Below are positions 18,097 to 26,966 of a DNA stretch of 64,000 nt, in pieces. The position numbers and the translations under genes are program-made. Source of the DNA: Ferruginibacter sp. (GTDB lineage: Bacteria; Bacteroidota; Bacteroidia; Chitinophagales; Chitinophagaceae); contig JAURKC010000012.1 in assembly GCA_030831945.1 (NCBI GenBank), forward strand, positions 1 through 64,000. Direction: 5' to 3'. Each line of letters begins with the position of its first letter. Position 1 is the stretch's first letter. The notes beneath the pieces are model-generated. The model saw only the letters and a program-made list of their open reading frames with translations. It was not told the DNA's origin and did no database searches.

Positions 18097-20655
18097 ATGG
18101 CGAAGAATTTACTTATTGTTGAGTCCCCTGCGAAAGCTAAAACCATCGAGGGTATTTTAGGAAAAGATTTTGAGGTTAAAAGTTGCTTCGGTCATATTCG
18201 AGATCTGGAGAAAAATGATATGGGAATTGACATCAACAATCACTTCAAACCCAAATATATCGTTCCAGCCGATAAAGACAGGGTGGTAAAAGAATTAAAA
18301 AGTATAGCTAAAAAAAGTCAAGAAGTTTGGCTTGCATCGGATGAGGACCGAGAAGGAGAAAGTATTTCCTGGCATTTGGCGGAAGTATTAGGTCTAGACC
18401 CCTTGACTACGAAAAGAATAGTATTCCACGAGATAACTAAACCTGCGATAGAAAAAGCGGTTAAAAATCCAAGGCTTATCAACATGAACTTGGTAAATGC
18501 TCAGCAAGCTAGAAGAGTTGTTGACCGATTGGTTGGTTTTGAATTAAGTCCGGTTCTTTGGAGAAAAATAGGCATGAGCGGAGGGTTGAGTGCTGGTCGT
18601 GTACAAAGTGTTGCGGTAAAATTAATTGCAGAAAAGGAAAGAGAGATTAATCATTTTGCCGCCACTAGCAGTTTTAAAATTGAAGCAGCTTTATCAGCAA
18701 CTGACAATAGTAATCGCACAGTTAATTTTAAATCAGAAGGTGCAAAGTATGAGGTAAGTGAAGATGCCGAAAAATTCCTAGAAAGCTGTATTGGCGCTAA
18801 TTATACGGTTAAAGATATTCAGGTAAAACCTGGTAAAAGAACCCCTGCAGCTCCCTTTACTACTTCCACCTTACAACAAGAAGCCAGCAGAAAATTAGGA
18901 TATGGAGTAACTAAAACGATGTTACTCGCTCAAAAATTATATGAAAGTGGAAAGATCACTTACATGAGAACGGATAGTGTGAATTTGGGTGAAACAGCCA
19001 TGGATGCAATTGTTTCAGAAATCAAAAGCAGCTATGGTGACAAATACCTTCAAATTCGCAAATACAAAAATAAAAACGAAAGTGCTCAAGAAGCACATGA
19101 AGCGATCAGGCCTACCTACATGGAAAATCATACCGTAAATGATCCCGATTTAAATCGATTGTATGAATTAATATGGAAAAGAACCATTGCTTCACAAATG
19201 AGCGATGCGGAATTAGAAAAAACGATTGCCAAAATAAATATTAGCACCAATCAACAAGAATTAACAGCCACTGGTGAAGTAATGAAATTTGATGGCTTCC
19301 TTAAAGTTTATTTAGAAAGTAGTGATGACGAAGAAGAGGACAACGAAAAAGAAGGTGAAAGTAGATTACCCAATTTAGCTCCAGGCCAGGTACTTGTTTT
19401 CAATCAAATGACTGCTACAGAGCGATTTACTAAACACTCCGCTAGATATACAGAAGCTTCATTGGTAAAAAAATTAGAAGAGCTCGGAATAGGAAGACCA
19501 AGTACCTATGCGCCTACTATTTCTACCATCATCAAAAGAACCTATATAGAAAAAAAGGATAAAGAAGGAGTTAAAAGGAATTTCAGAATACTAAAACTGA
19601 AAGATGATAAAATTGAAAAAGGAATAGAGCAAGAAAATACGGGTGCTGAAAAATCAAAACTTTTCCCGACTGATCTTGGATTAGTGGTCACTGATTTTTT
19701 AAATCAGCACTTCACTAAAGTAATGGATTACTCTTTTACTGCTAATATTGAAAAAGAATTTGACGAGGTAGCGGAAGGTAAAATACAATGGAGCAAGATG
19801 GTAGAGGATTTTTATACTCCTTTTCACATTGGTGTAACCCATACACTAGAAACAGCAGAAAGAGCAGTTGGAGAGCGCATTTTAGGTGTTGACGAAACAG
19901 GAAAACCTATCATGGCCAGAATGGGAAGATACGGTCCAATGGTACAAATTGGTTCTCAAAATGATGAAGAGAAACCAAGGTTTGCTAAACTAAAAGCAAA
20001 CCAAAGTATAGAAACAATTAGTTTAGAAGAGGCTTTAGAATTATTTAAACTACCGCTTACATTGGGTGAGCATGACAATCTTGAAATAAGTGTCAATATC
20101 GGCCGTTTTGGTCCTTATGTAAAATGGGGCGATCAATTTATATCTATTCCAAAAGGGGAAGATCTTTCTTTAATTGATCTAGCAAGAGCGGTTGAGATTA
20201 TTTATGCAAAACAAGTCGAGGATGCTCCTATTGGATTTTTTGATGAAAAACCAATTACCAAGGGAAAGGGAAGATTTGGACCATTCATTAAATGGAATGA
20301 CCTTTTTATAAATATTCCGAGAGCCTATAATTTTGATACGCTTACTCAGCAAGACTGCAATGAGCTTATTGAAAAAAAGATGGAAAAGGAAGCTAACCGA
20401 TTCATCAGGCAATGGCCAGAAGAAAAAATTGCCATTGAAAATGGTAGATGGGGTCCATTTATAAGATTTGGAAAAAAAATGCTGAAACTAACTGCTGGAC
20501 CAAATGGAAAATATACTGCCGAAGAACTAGCAGCTATTGAACTAGATGCAGTAAAAAAAATGATCCTACTTCAAGAACCGAAGGCATTTGATAAAAAAGG
20601 AGCGGTTAAGAAAAAGTCAGCGGTTAAGAAAAAAACTGCAACAAAAAAAGGATAA
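18097..20655 (+). CDS. topA: DNA topoisomerase I (type IA)
   Basis: 852 residues from the ATG at 18097 (an in-frame TTG two codons earlier is less likely; MAKNLLIVESPAKAKTIE is the standard N-terminus). TOPRIM acidic motif DEDREGE at about 82-88; catalytic Tyr289 in ITYMRTDSVNLG; GRPSTYAPTISTI further on. It relaxes negative supercoils. The C-terminus lacks the Cys4 zinc ribbons of the E. coli enzyme and instead has repeated GRFGPYVKWG/GRFGPFIKWN/GRWGPFIRFG modules, then a Lys-rich tail (KKGAVKKKSAVKKKTATKKG). A hairpin terminator follows. Confidence 0.97.
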   Translation: MAKNLLIVESPAKAKTIEGILGKDFEVKSCFGHIRDLEKNDMGIDINNHFKPKYIVPADKDRVVKELKSIAKKSQEVWLASDEDREGESISWHLAEVLGLDPLTTKRIVFHEITKPAIEKAVKNPRLINMNLVNAQQARRVVDRLVGFELSPVLWRKIGMSGGLSAGRVQSVAVKLIAEKEREINHFAATSSFKIEAALSATDNSNRTVNFKSEGAKYEVSEDAEKFLESCIGANYTVKDIQVKPGKRTPAAPFTTSTLQQEASRKLGYGVTKTMLLAQKLYESGKITYMRTDSVNLGETAMDAIVSEIKSSYGDKYLQIRKYKNKNESAQEAHEAIRPTYMENHTVNDPDLNRLYELIWKRTIASQMSDAELEKTIAKINISTNQQELTATGEVMKFDGFLKVYLESSDDEEEDNEKEGESRLPNLAPGQVLVFNQMTATERFTKHSARYTEASLVKKLEELGIGRPSTYAPTISTIIKRTYIEKKDKEGVKRNFRILKLKDDKIEKGIEQENTGAEKSKLFPTDLGLVVTDFLNQHFTKVMDYSFTANIEKEFDEVAEGKIQWSKMVEDFYTPFHIGVTHTLETAERAVGERILGVDETGKPIMARMGRYGPMVQIGSQNDEEKPRFAKLKANQSIETISLEEALELFKLPLTLGEHDNLEISVNIGRFGPYVKWGDQFISIPKGEDLSLIDLARAVEIIYAKQVEDAPIGFFDEKPITKGKGRFGPFIKWNDLFINIPRAYNFDTLTQQDCNELIEKKMEKEANRFIRQWPEEKIAIENGRWGPFIRFGKKMLKLTAGPNGKYTAEELAAIELDAVKKMILLQEPKAFDKKGAVKKKSAVKKKTATKKG

Positions 20656-20674
20656 ATCTTTTTTTTTATACTTT

Positions 20675-20703
20675 AAAGGCGTTGAAATATCAACGCCTTT
20701 TTT
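20675..20703 (+). terminator. topA terminator
   Basis: Stem AAAGGCGTTGA / TCAACGCCTTT with loop AATA, followed by a T-run; 20 bp past the topA stop. Confidence 0.9.
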
Positions 20704-20857
20704 ATTTCAACCTTTTAGTTTTCGAGATAGATTCAATCACTGGATTGAAAAAAAAAATACCAAAATATAGTCAGCGAAAAAATTTATACACCCTTGTGGA
20801 AAGTTTACAATGGATTATTTATAAGATTTCCCGAATTTCATCATTAAATAAACAATT

Positions 20858-21727
20858 TTGATCGAGAACAAAGAAATCGCAGCACTTTTTCATTTAATGG
20901 ATGATCCAGATGAAGTGGTGTACAATAGCGTGAGCGATAAAATCCTTTCTTTTGGAAAGGAAATAATACCCAACCTCGAGAATTTATGGGAAAATACGCT
21001 ACAAGAAGAGACACAAGAACGGATTCAGCAGATTATTCGCAAATTACATTTCAGCGATCTTACCAATGATTTTATTTCTTGGAAAAATGGTGATTGCGAT
21101 TTATTAAAAGGGGCATTACTCGTTGCCAAATATCAATATCCTGAAATGCAGGACACCCCAATTCTAAAAAAAATTGAAAAAATTCGTCGCAATATATGGC
21201 TTGAATTAAATAATTATCTTACCCCGCTAGAACAAGTAAATGTTATCACCAGCATTCTATATAATTATTACCAACAAAAAGGAATAGAGGTTGCTTATGG
21301 TGAACCAGATGATTTTTTAATCAACAAAACACTTGAAAATAATCGAGGAAATGCTTTAAGTAACGGAATACTTTATTTAATACTTTGCCAATTACTCGAC
21401 ATTTCAGTAAACGCAACCAATATTCCAAAACAGTTTGTTTTAGGGTATTTTGACCCTCAACATGAATTCAGTCAACCAGTGAGTCATAGTTCCGAAAAAA
21501 TATTTTTTTTCATTGACCCATTAAATGGAAATATTCATTCACACAAGGATATTGAAAAATACTTTAACCGTATCTCTATTTCACCCTCCTCTCTATTTTT
21601 TAGACCACTCAATAACAAAAAAATCATTCGATTTTTATTGGAGGAACTAAGTAAATGCTTTAATGACGAATTAAACGCTTATAAAAAGGAGGAATTATTA
21701 AGCCTTGTAAAATTATTAGACGAATGA
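20858..21727 (+). CDS. SirB1-like/transglutaminase-core (Transglut_core2) protein
   Basis: 289 residues from a TTG start at 20858; the first in-frame ATG would remove 13 residues (IENKEIAALFHL) that look like the conserved helix preceding DDPDEVVY, so TTG is preferred. A HEAT-like N-terminus (about 1-65) is followed by LNNYLTPLEQVNVITSILYN and an N-rich segment NRGNALSNGILYLILCQLL where SirB1-type proteins carry their conserved block. Function unknown; SirB1 relatives are linked to regulation or proteostasis. Its stop overlaps the next gene's ATG (ATGA). Confidence 0.8.
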   Translation: MIENKEIAALFHLMDDPDEVVYNSVSDKILSFGKEIIPNLENLWENTLQEETQERIQQIIRKLHFSDLTNDFISWKNGDCDLLKGALLVAKYQYPEMQDTPILKKIEKIRRNIWLELNNYLTPLEQVNVITSILYNYYQQKGIEVAYGEPDDFLINKTLENNRGNALSNGILYLILCQLLDISVNATNIPKQFVLGYFDPQHEFSQPVSHSSEKIFFFIDPLNGNIHSHKDIEKYFNRISISPSSLFFRPLNNKKIIRFLLEELSKCFNDELNAYKKEELLSLVKLLDE

Positions 21728-22017
21728 TTTATCATGTAACCACCCTCTCCCAATGGAAACAATCAGTAACTCAAGGATTTCACGAAGCTGAGTCTCTAGC
21801 GACAGAAGGTTTTATACACGCCAGTGACAGTCATCAGGTAAAAGGTGTATTAGAAAGATATTATAAAAATAAAACTGATTTGCTTTTATTGCATATAGAC
21901 GAGACGAAATTAACTTCAGTTTTAAAATACGAATTAGCTCCTTCGATAAATGAACTCTTTCCTCACATTTATGGAAGTATTAATACCGATGCAGTAATAG
22001 AAACTTCTTCTATTTAA
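21724..22017 (+). CDS. DUF952 family protein
   Basis: 97 residues. IYHVTTLSQWKQSV, ESLATEGFIHASDSHQV and LLLLHIDETKL match DUF952, a small ADP-ribosyltransferase-like fold of unknown activity (GFIHAS is the most conserved part). Its ATG overlaps the previous stop by 4 bp, so translation is probably coupled. Confidence 0.88.
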   Translation: MIYHVTTLSQWKQSVTQGFHEAESLATEGFIHASDSHQVKGVLERYYKNKTDLLLLHIDETKLTSVLKYELAPSINELFPHIYGSINTDAVIETSSI

Positions 22018-22065
22018 ATTTCTTTCTTCCAAAAATACACAGGAGTTGAATTAAAGTAATCAAGC

Positions 22066-22599
22066 ATGTCCATCGAACAAACCTATTTTAATAGTCCAAT
22101 AGGTACCATCGAAATAAAGGTTTCTACTCAATCTGTATGTTCCATATTATTTACTGATACGGAGAAAAAAAATATTCCTATCATTGAAAATATTACGCTA
22201 CAAGAAAGCCTATACCCACTTACCAAAATTTGCCATCATCAATTAGCTGAATATTTTAATAGAGAAAGGACAGTTTTTGAATTACCAGTAGAGCAAGCAG
22301 GGACAGCGTTTCAACAAAAAATATGGTCAGAACTAACCAAGATTCCTTTCGGTAAAACAATCAACTACCTAACGCTTTCACAAAGAATTGGAAATAGTAA
22401 AGCTATTAGGGCGGTAGGTGCCGCCAATGGAAAAAATGCAATATGCATAGTAATTCCTTGCCACAGAGTAATGGGTAGTAATGGTGAACTAAAAGGATAT
22501 AACGGTGATCAATGGAGAAAAAAATGGTTACTAGAACATGAAGGAAAAAGCACTAATGGAATTCAAACACCTATTGAATTTATAGAAGAACATAATTAG
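22066..22599 (+). CDS. ogt: Methylated-DNA-protein-cysteine methyltransferase
   Basis: 177 residues. The alkyl-acceptor Cys132 lies in the invariant motif VIPCHRVMGSNG; the DNA-binding helix contains GNSKAIRAVGAANGKN with its arginine finger. It repairs O6-methylguanine and O4-methylthymine by suicidal transfer to Cys132. No AdaA domain is fused. It follows the DUF952 gene by 48 bp and may belong to that three-gene transcript. Confidence 0.96.
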   Translation: MSIEQTYFNSPIGTIEIKVSTQSVCSILFTDTEKKNIPIIENITLQESLYPLTKICHHQLAEYFNRERTVFELPVEQAGTAFQQKIWSELTKIPFGKTINYLTLSQRIGNSKAIRAVGAANGKNAICIVIPCHRVMGSNGELKGYNGDQWRKKWLLEHEGKSTNGIQTPIEFIEEHN

Positions 22600-22651
22600 T
22601 ATTTGGAATTAGCTATACTATTATTGTTCAGCAATAATATTCCGCAATTAT

Positions 22652-23146
22652 TTATCGACCAGAAGCGAGATCACTTGAACTAAAAGGAAATGGTAATAGA
22701 TCTGTTGCTTTTTCAATGATATATACCTCGCCAGTCATTCCGCTCAATATAATTCGGAAAGATTGTTTTACACGTTGCTCATATTCAACTAAACTTTGTC
22801 TACACATTCCGCAAGGAGAGATTGGATGATCACTTTTACCTTTCAGATGATGGTAACTGATCGCCATCGTTTGAATAGCCATATTTGGAAATTGGGAAGA
22901 GATAGCTGAAAGTAAAACTCTTTCAGCACAGAGACCAACTGGATAAGAAGCATTTTCCTGGTTGGTTCCTTTCACCATAGCTCCATTGGATAATTGTGCA
23001 ACTGCTCCCACTAGAAAATTAGAATACGGCGCATACGCTTCTTGAGTCGTTGCTCTTGCCGCTGATAATAAGGCTAAATCTGCAGGCATTAAATCTTCGA
23101 TAGTTTTGAAAACATCAACAGTAAATTGCACCTCTTTTTTTATCAT
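22652..23146 (-). CDS. cdd: Cytidine deaminase
   Basis: 164 residues. Zinc ligands of the homotetrameric type: C73 with catalytic E75 (GLCAERVLLSAI), C112 and C115 (PCGMCRQSL). YSNFLVGAVAQLSNG is the substrate loop and TNQENASYPVGLC the nucleoside-binding stretch. It deaminates cytidine and deoxycytidine in pyrimidine salvage. The C-terminus is about 25 residues longer than the smallest family members. Confidence 0.95.
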   Translation of the reverse strand: MIKKEVQFTVDVFKTIEDLMPADLALLSAARATTQEAYAPYSNFLVGAVAQLSNGAMVKGTNQENASYPVGLCAERVLLSAISSQFPNMAIQTMAISYHHLKGKSDHPISPCGMCRQSLVEYEQRVKQSFRIILSGMTGEVYIIEKATDLLPFPFSSSDLASGR

Positions 23147-23242
23147 CTGGCGGATTTTTAATTATCGATTTGAATTATTTCAAATTAATTTACATTCTGA
23201 TTGACTATCTATTCAGTAACTAAAATATGAAATAAGTTTATC

Positions 23243-23277
23243 AAAAAAATCCTCCAAGCAATTGAACCAGGAGGATT
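23243..23277 (-). terminator. lepB terminator
   Basis: Stem AATCCTCC / GGAGGATT (23248-23255 and 23270-23277) with a 14-nt loop, U-run on the minus strand; 23 bp past the lepB stop. Confidence 0.7.
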
Positions 23278-23300
23278 GATATTGTTAAATACTGAGTCCA

Positions 23301-24797
23301 TTATCTAATCACATTAAAAAATCTTTTCCAACGCGGCCCCTTCTCCCAGCTAAACCAAATCATAGATGCCTTTCCTACTACATGATCTTCAGGCACAAAT
23401 CCCCAATAGCGGCTATCCAATGAGTTGTGACGGTTATCTCCCATTAACCAGTAATAATCATATTTAAAGGTATATTGAGTAGCTTCCGATCCATTTATAA
23501 ACACTTTGCCATTTTTAGTTTCTACTACATTGCCTTCATAAGTGCTGATACAACGTTCATAACGAATGTAATTATCAGGTGTAAGCGGAATGGATACTCC
23601 TTTTTTAGGCACCCACAAAGGGCCGAAATTATCAACGCTCCAATGAGCAGTTGTATCATAATAAGGATATAAATCGTTGCTTACTTGGTTAATCTGCACT
23701 TCAACTTTAATTACATTTTTTAAAGCCTCCACTTTTTTCTTCTCTCCCTGCGTCATATTAATGATGTACATACCATCATTGTAGGACATAAATTCATGTA
23801 GATCAGGATCAGTATGTATGCCAAAAGACTGGAGCTGTTCCTCATCCAAAGGACTGCTTGATTGAACATTATAATAAAGTTCTGATTCTGCTGGAAAAGG
23901 CTGCGCAACATCATTAAGATACAATACCGTATTTTTAATTTCAAGCTTATCACCTGCAACAGCAACGCAACGCTTGATAAAATTTTCACGCTTATCTACA
24001 GGACGAGTAATGACAAGGTCTCCATAGTTTTGCCAAACCTTATCTCTACCAATTTCCCTCAATGCCTGATAATAGGTGATTTTTGATCCAAAATTTTCTT
24101 CATCATTGATCAATGTATCATTTGCAGGAAAATTAAATACGACTGCATCATTTCTAGTTACTTCCTTTGAAAACCAACGAGTATAAGGAATTTTAATCCA
24201 CTCAGAATAAGATTTAGCACTTACCCAAGGCATGGTATGGTGAACAAATGGCATGGCGATGGGTGTATTTGGAATTCTAGGGCCATAAGCTGACTTACTA
24301 ACGAACAAAAAATCGTTTACTAGTAATGTTTTTTCCATCGATGGGGTTGGAATAGTATATGCTTCAAAAACAAAAGTGCGAATAAGCGTAGCCGCTACAA
24401 TGGCAAATGCTGCAGCATCTATCCATTCCCTTGCAGCTGATTTTTTATAATTATTAACTACTAACTCTCCTGCATATTTTTCATTATTTGAAAAGCCCAA
24501 AACTGGAAAATAAACAAACGGAATAAAGACTGTCATCGCATGATGAGTAAAATCAAAACGTCCGAAATGTTCCACCCATTTAATAGTAATCCAAATAGTA
24601 ACAAACTGACCTGCAATGGGTACTAATTGAAAAAAGAACCACTTCTTATTTAGTTTAATTTTTTCAACAATACACCAAGTATTATAAAATGGAACGAATG
24701 CTTTCCATCCCTCGATACCTGCTTTTTTAAACATACCATACATTCCTACATGCCAACCGATTGTTGCAAGAATAAAAATTATCAATCCAATACTCAT
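23301..24797 (-). CDS. lepB: Signal peptidase I with extended membrane N-terminus
   Basis: 498 residues, much longer than E. coli LepB (324). The first about 110 residues form two or three extra membrane helices (DUF5684-like, with YGMFKKAGIEGWKAFVPFYN). A further helix leads into catalytic Ser153 (IPTPSMEKTLLVNDFLFV) and the general base Lys275 (ENFIKRCVAVAGD). The C-terminal box GDNRHNSLDSRYWGFVPEDHVVGKA is standard. A large insert separates the last two boxes. It cleaves signal peptides of exported proteins in the inner membrane. A TTG-N18-TAATTTCG promoter-like pair lies just upstream. Confidence 0.95.
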   Translation of the reverse strand: MSIGLIIFILATIGWHVGMYGMFKKAGIEGWKAFVPFYNTWCIVEKIKLNKKWFFFQLVPIAGQFVTIWITIKWVEHFGRFDFTHHAMTVFIPFVYFPVLGFSNNEKYAGELVVNNYKKSAAREWIDAAAFAIVAATLIRTFVFEAYTIPTPSMEKTLLVNDFLFVSKSAYGPRIPNTPIAMPFVHHTMPWVSAKSYSEWIKIPYTRWFSKEVTRNDAVVFNFPANDTLINDEENFGSKITYYQALREIGRDKVWQNYGDLVITRPVDKRENFIKRCVAVAGDKLEIKNTVLYLNDVAQPFPAESELYYNVQSSSPLDEEQLQSFGIHTDPDLHEFMSYNDGMYIINMTQGEKKKVEALKNVIKVEVQINQVSNDLYPYYDTTAHWSVDNFGPLWVPKKGVSIPLTPDNYIRYERCISTYEGNVVETKNGKVFINGSEATQYTFKYDYYWLMGDNRHNSLDSRYWGFVPEDHVVGKASMIWFSWEKGPRWKRFFNVIR

Positions 24798-24984
24798 AAA
24801 TTAAATTTTTCAATGCCGAAATTACCATAATTATACGTTTGACAAGGATTTAAATGCTAAATGTTTTATAATGTTAAAAAAGGATTACATATATAAACAG
24901 CTACATAGATAGAATTTATAACTCAGCAATTCATTCAATTCAATTTGAACGGGAAACTAGTCGTATTTTACTACCAATTCGCTA

Positions 24985-25018
24985 TTTGACGTCATTTATA
25001 AAATTCGGCTTAAATTTG
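24985..25018 (+). promoter_or_regulatory. Promoter of the nagB-PIG-L gene
   Basis: TTTG (24985-24988) and TAAATTTG (25011-25018) separated by 22 bp, close to the Bacteroidota -33/-7 arrangement. It predicts a start near 25023-25025 and a leader of about 38 nt. Confidence 0.65.
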
Positions 25019-25061
25019 TACTATATGATTAATTCAACTAAATCCTTAAATACTGTAAAAA

Positions 25062-26960
25062 ATGTTTGAGTCATTTGAAAAAATTCCAGTGCAAATATTT
25101 GAAACCCCTCAAAAAGGTTCCCAATTTGCTGCTCAAGAAATTGCCAAACTCATTCAGCAAAAACAGTCTCAAGGACAAAATTGTGTACTAGGACTTGCCA
25201 CGGGATCCACTCCTATCCTATTATACAAAGAGTTGGTTAGGATGCACCAGCAGGAAGGATTAAGCTTTAAAAATGTAATTAGTTTTAATCTTGATGAATA
25301 CTACCCTATCGAAAGAAATGCTGCTCAGAGCTACTGGACCTTCATGCATCAAAACCTTTTTAATCATATTGATATTAAAGCTGAAAATATTCATATACCA
25401 AATGGGCAATGGGGGGAAGAGGATATAAAAAAACATTGTGATGCCTTTGAAAAAAACATTGAATCAGCAGGTGGAATCGACTTTCAAATATTAGGCATTG
25501 GTAGTAATGGACATATTGGTTTTAATGAACCAGGCTCCAGTATTTATTCAAAAACAAGGTTGATAAACCTAGAAAACAACACTCGAATTGCTAATCAAAA
25601 AGAATTCCAAAATATTAGCCAAGTCCCACGTTTAGCAATAACTGCTGGAATTAGCACCATATTAAAAGCAAAGCGAATTATTTTGTTAGCATGGGGATCT
25701 AAATCATCCATCGTTGCCAAATCAGTAGAAGGTGAGGTTACTGAAAAAATACCGGCTAGTCTACTTCAAACTCATCCTAATTGTAGTTTTGTAATTGATG
25801 AGCATGCTTCCACTGAGTTAACGCGCAATAAATCACCTTGGCTTACAGGTGAAGCCGAATGGACGCCTAAATTAATTCGTAAGGCGGTTATTGATATGGC
25901 ATTAAAAACGGGTAAGCCGATTTTAATGCTTACCAATAAAGACTATAATGATTTTTCTTTGGGTGATCTTCTTGCAGAAAAAGGAGGATCCTCTGAAATA
26001 AATTTGCAGGTATACTACTTGCTGAGAGATAGTATTACTGGCTGGCCTGGAGGAAAATTAAATGCGATTTTACCTGGACATCCTGAAAGATGTGAAATTC
26101 ATCCCAAAAAAGTAGTCATCTTCTCTCCTCACCCCGACGATGATATTATCAGTATGGGAGGCACTTTTATGCGTTTACACGATCAGGGGCATGATGTGCA
26201 CATAGCTTATCAAACTAGCGGAAACATCGCTGTAACCGATGAATTTGTAACTCGTTTTTTAGATTTTGCAGTAGGTTTTGAAGAGTTGAGTAATATTGAC
26301 AATGGGATATCATCTGTGATCCTAGAAAAGGTAAGTAGCTTTCTTGAGGGTAAAAAACCAAACCAAGTAGATACCGATCAAATAAGACAAATTAAAGGAC
26401 TTATAAGAAGGTGTGAAGCTAGAGCTACTTGTAGATATGTAGGTTTAAAACCCCATCAGATTCATTTTCAAAATCTTCCTTTTTATGAAACCGGCACCAT
26501 CCAAAAAAATCCAATGGGTGAGGAAGATGTCCTTCAAACAATCGCTTTATTAAGAGAACTAAAACCGCATCAGGTATTTTGTGCGGGTGATTTGGCTGAT
26601 CCACACGGAACACACAAAGTTTGCCTTGACATTATTTTTGAGTCCTTTAAAAGAATGAAGGCAGCGGGTGATGAATGGATAAAAGATTGTCGCGTTTGGC
26701 TTTACAAAGGTGCCTGGCAAGAATGGGATATCGCTGAAATTGAAATGGCTATCCCAATGAGTCCAGACCAGGTAATGAAAAAAAGAAATGGAATATTTAT
26801 CCATCAGTCGCAAAAAGACATGGTTCCTTTTCAAGGAGATGATAGTAGAGAATTTTGGCAAAGGGCAGAAGAAAGAAATAGTAATACTGCAGATCTCTAC
26901 GCCAAACTTGGCTTAACGAAATATGCAGCAATTGAAGCCTTTGTAAGATGGCATTTTTAG
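25062..26960 (+). CDS. nagB: Glucosamine-6-phosphate deaminase fused to a PIG-L/LmbE deacetylase-like domain
   Basis: 632 residues. Residues about 1-265 are NagB: LGLATGSTPILLYKELV, SFNLDEYYP with catalytic Asp78, and GIGSNGHIGFNEPGS with His151. Residues about 345-630 are a PIG-L/LmbE domain: VVIFSPHPDDDIISMGGT with the zinc motif HPDD (357-360), and GDLADPHGTHKVCLD carrying further metal ligands. NagB turns GlcN-6-P into fructose-6-P and ammonia; the PIG-L part may deacetylate an N-acetylglucosamine compound, which would supply the substrate. Such fusions are known in Bacteroidota. No nagA is adjacent. Convergent with the next gene, 6 bp apart. Confidence 0.94.
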   Translation: MFESFEKIPVQIFETPQKGSQFAAQEIAKLIQQKQSQGQNCVLGLATGSTPILLYKELVRMHQQEGLSFKNVISFNLDEYYPIERNAAQSYWTFMHQNLFNHIDIKAENIHIPNGQWGEEDIKKHCDAFEKNIESAGGIDFQILGIGSNGHIGFNEPGSSIYSKTRLINLENNTRIANQKEFQNISQVPRLAITAGISTILKAKRIILLAWGSKSSIVAKSVEGEVTEKIPASLLQTHPNCSFVIDEHASTELTRNKSPWLTGEAEWTPKLIRKAVIDMALKTGKPILMLTNKDYNDFSLGDLLAEKGGSSEINLQVYYLLRDSITGWPGGKLNAILPGHPERCEIHPKKVVIFSPHPDDDIISMGGTFMRLHDQGHDVHIAYQTSGNIAVTDEFVTRFLDFAVGFEELSNIDNGISSVILEKVSSFLEGKKPNQVDTDQIRQIKGLIRRCEARATCRYVGLKPHQIHFQNLPFYETGTIQKNPMGEEDVLQTIALLRELKPHQVFCAGDLADPHGTHKVCLDIIFESFKRMKAAGDEWIKDCRVWLYKGAWQEWDIAEIEMAIPMSPDQVMKKRNGIFIHQSQKDMVPFQGDDSREFWQRAEERNSNTADLYAKLGLTKYAAIEAFVRWHF

Positions 26961-26966
26961 AAAAGC

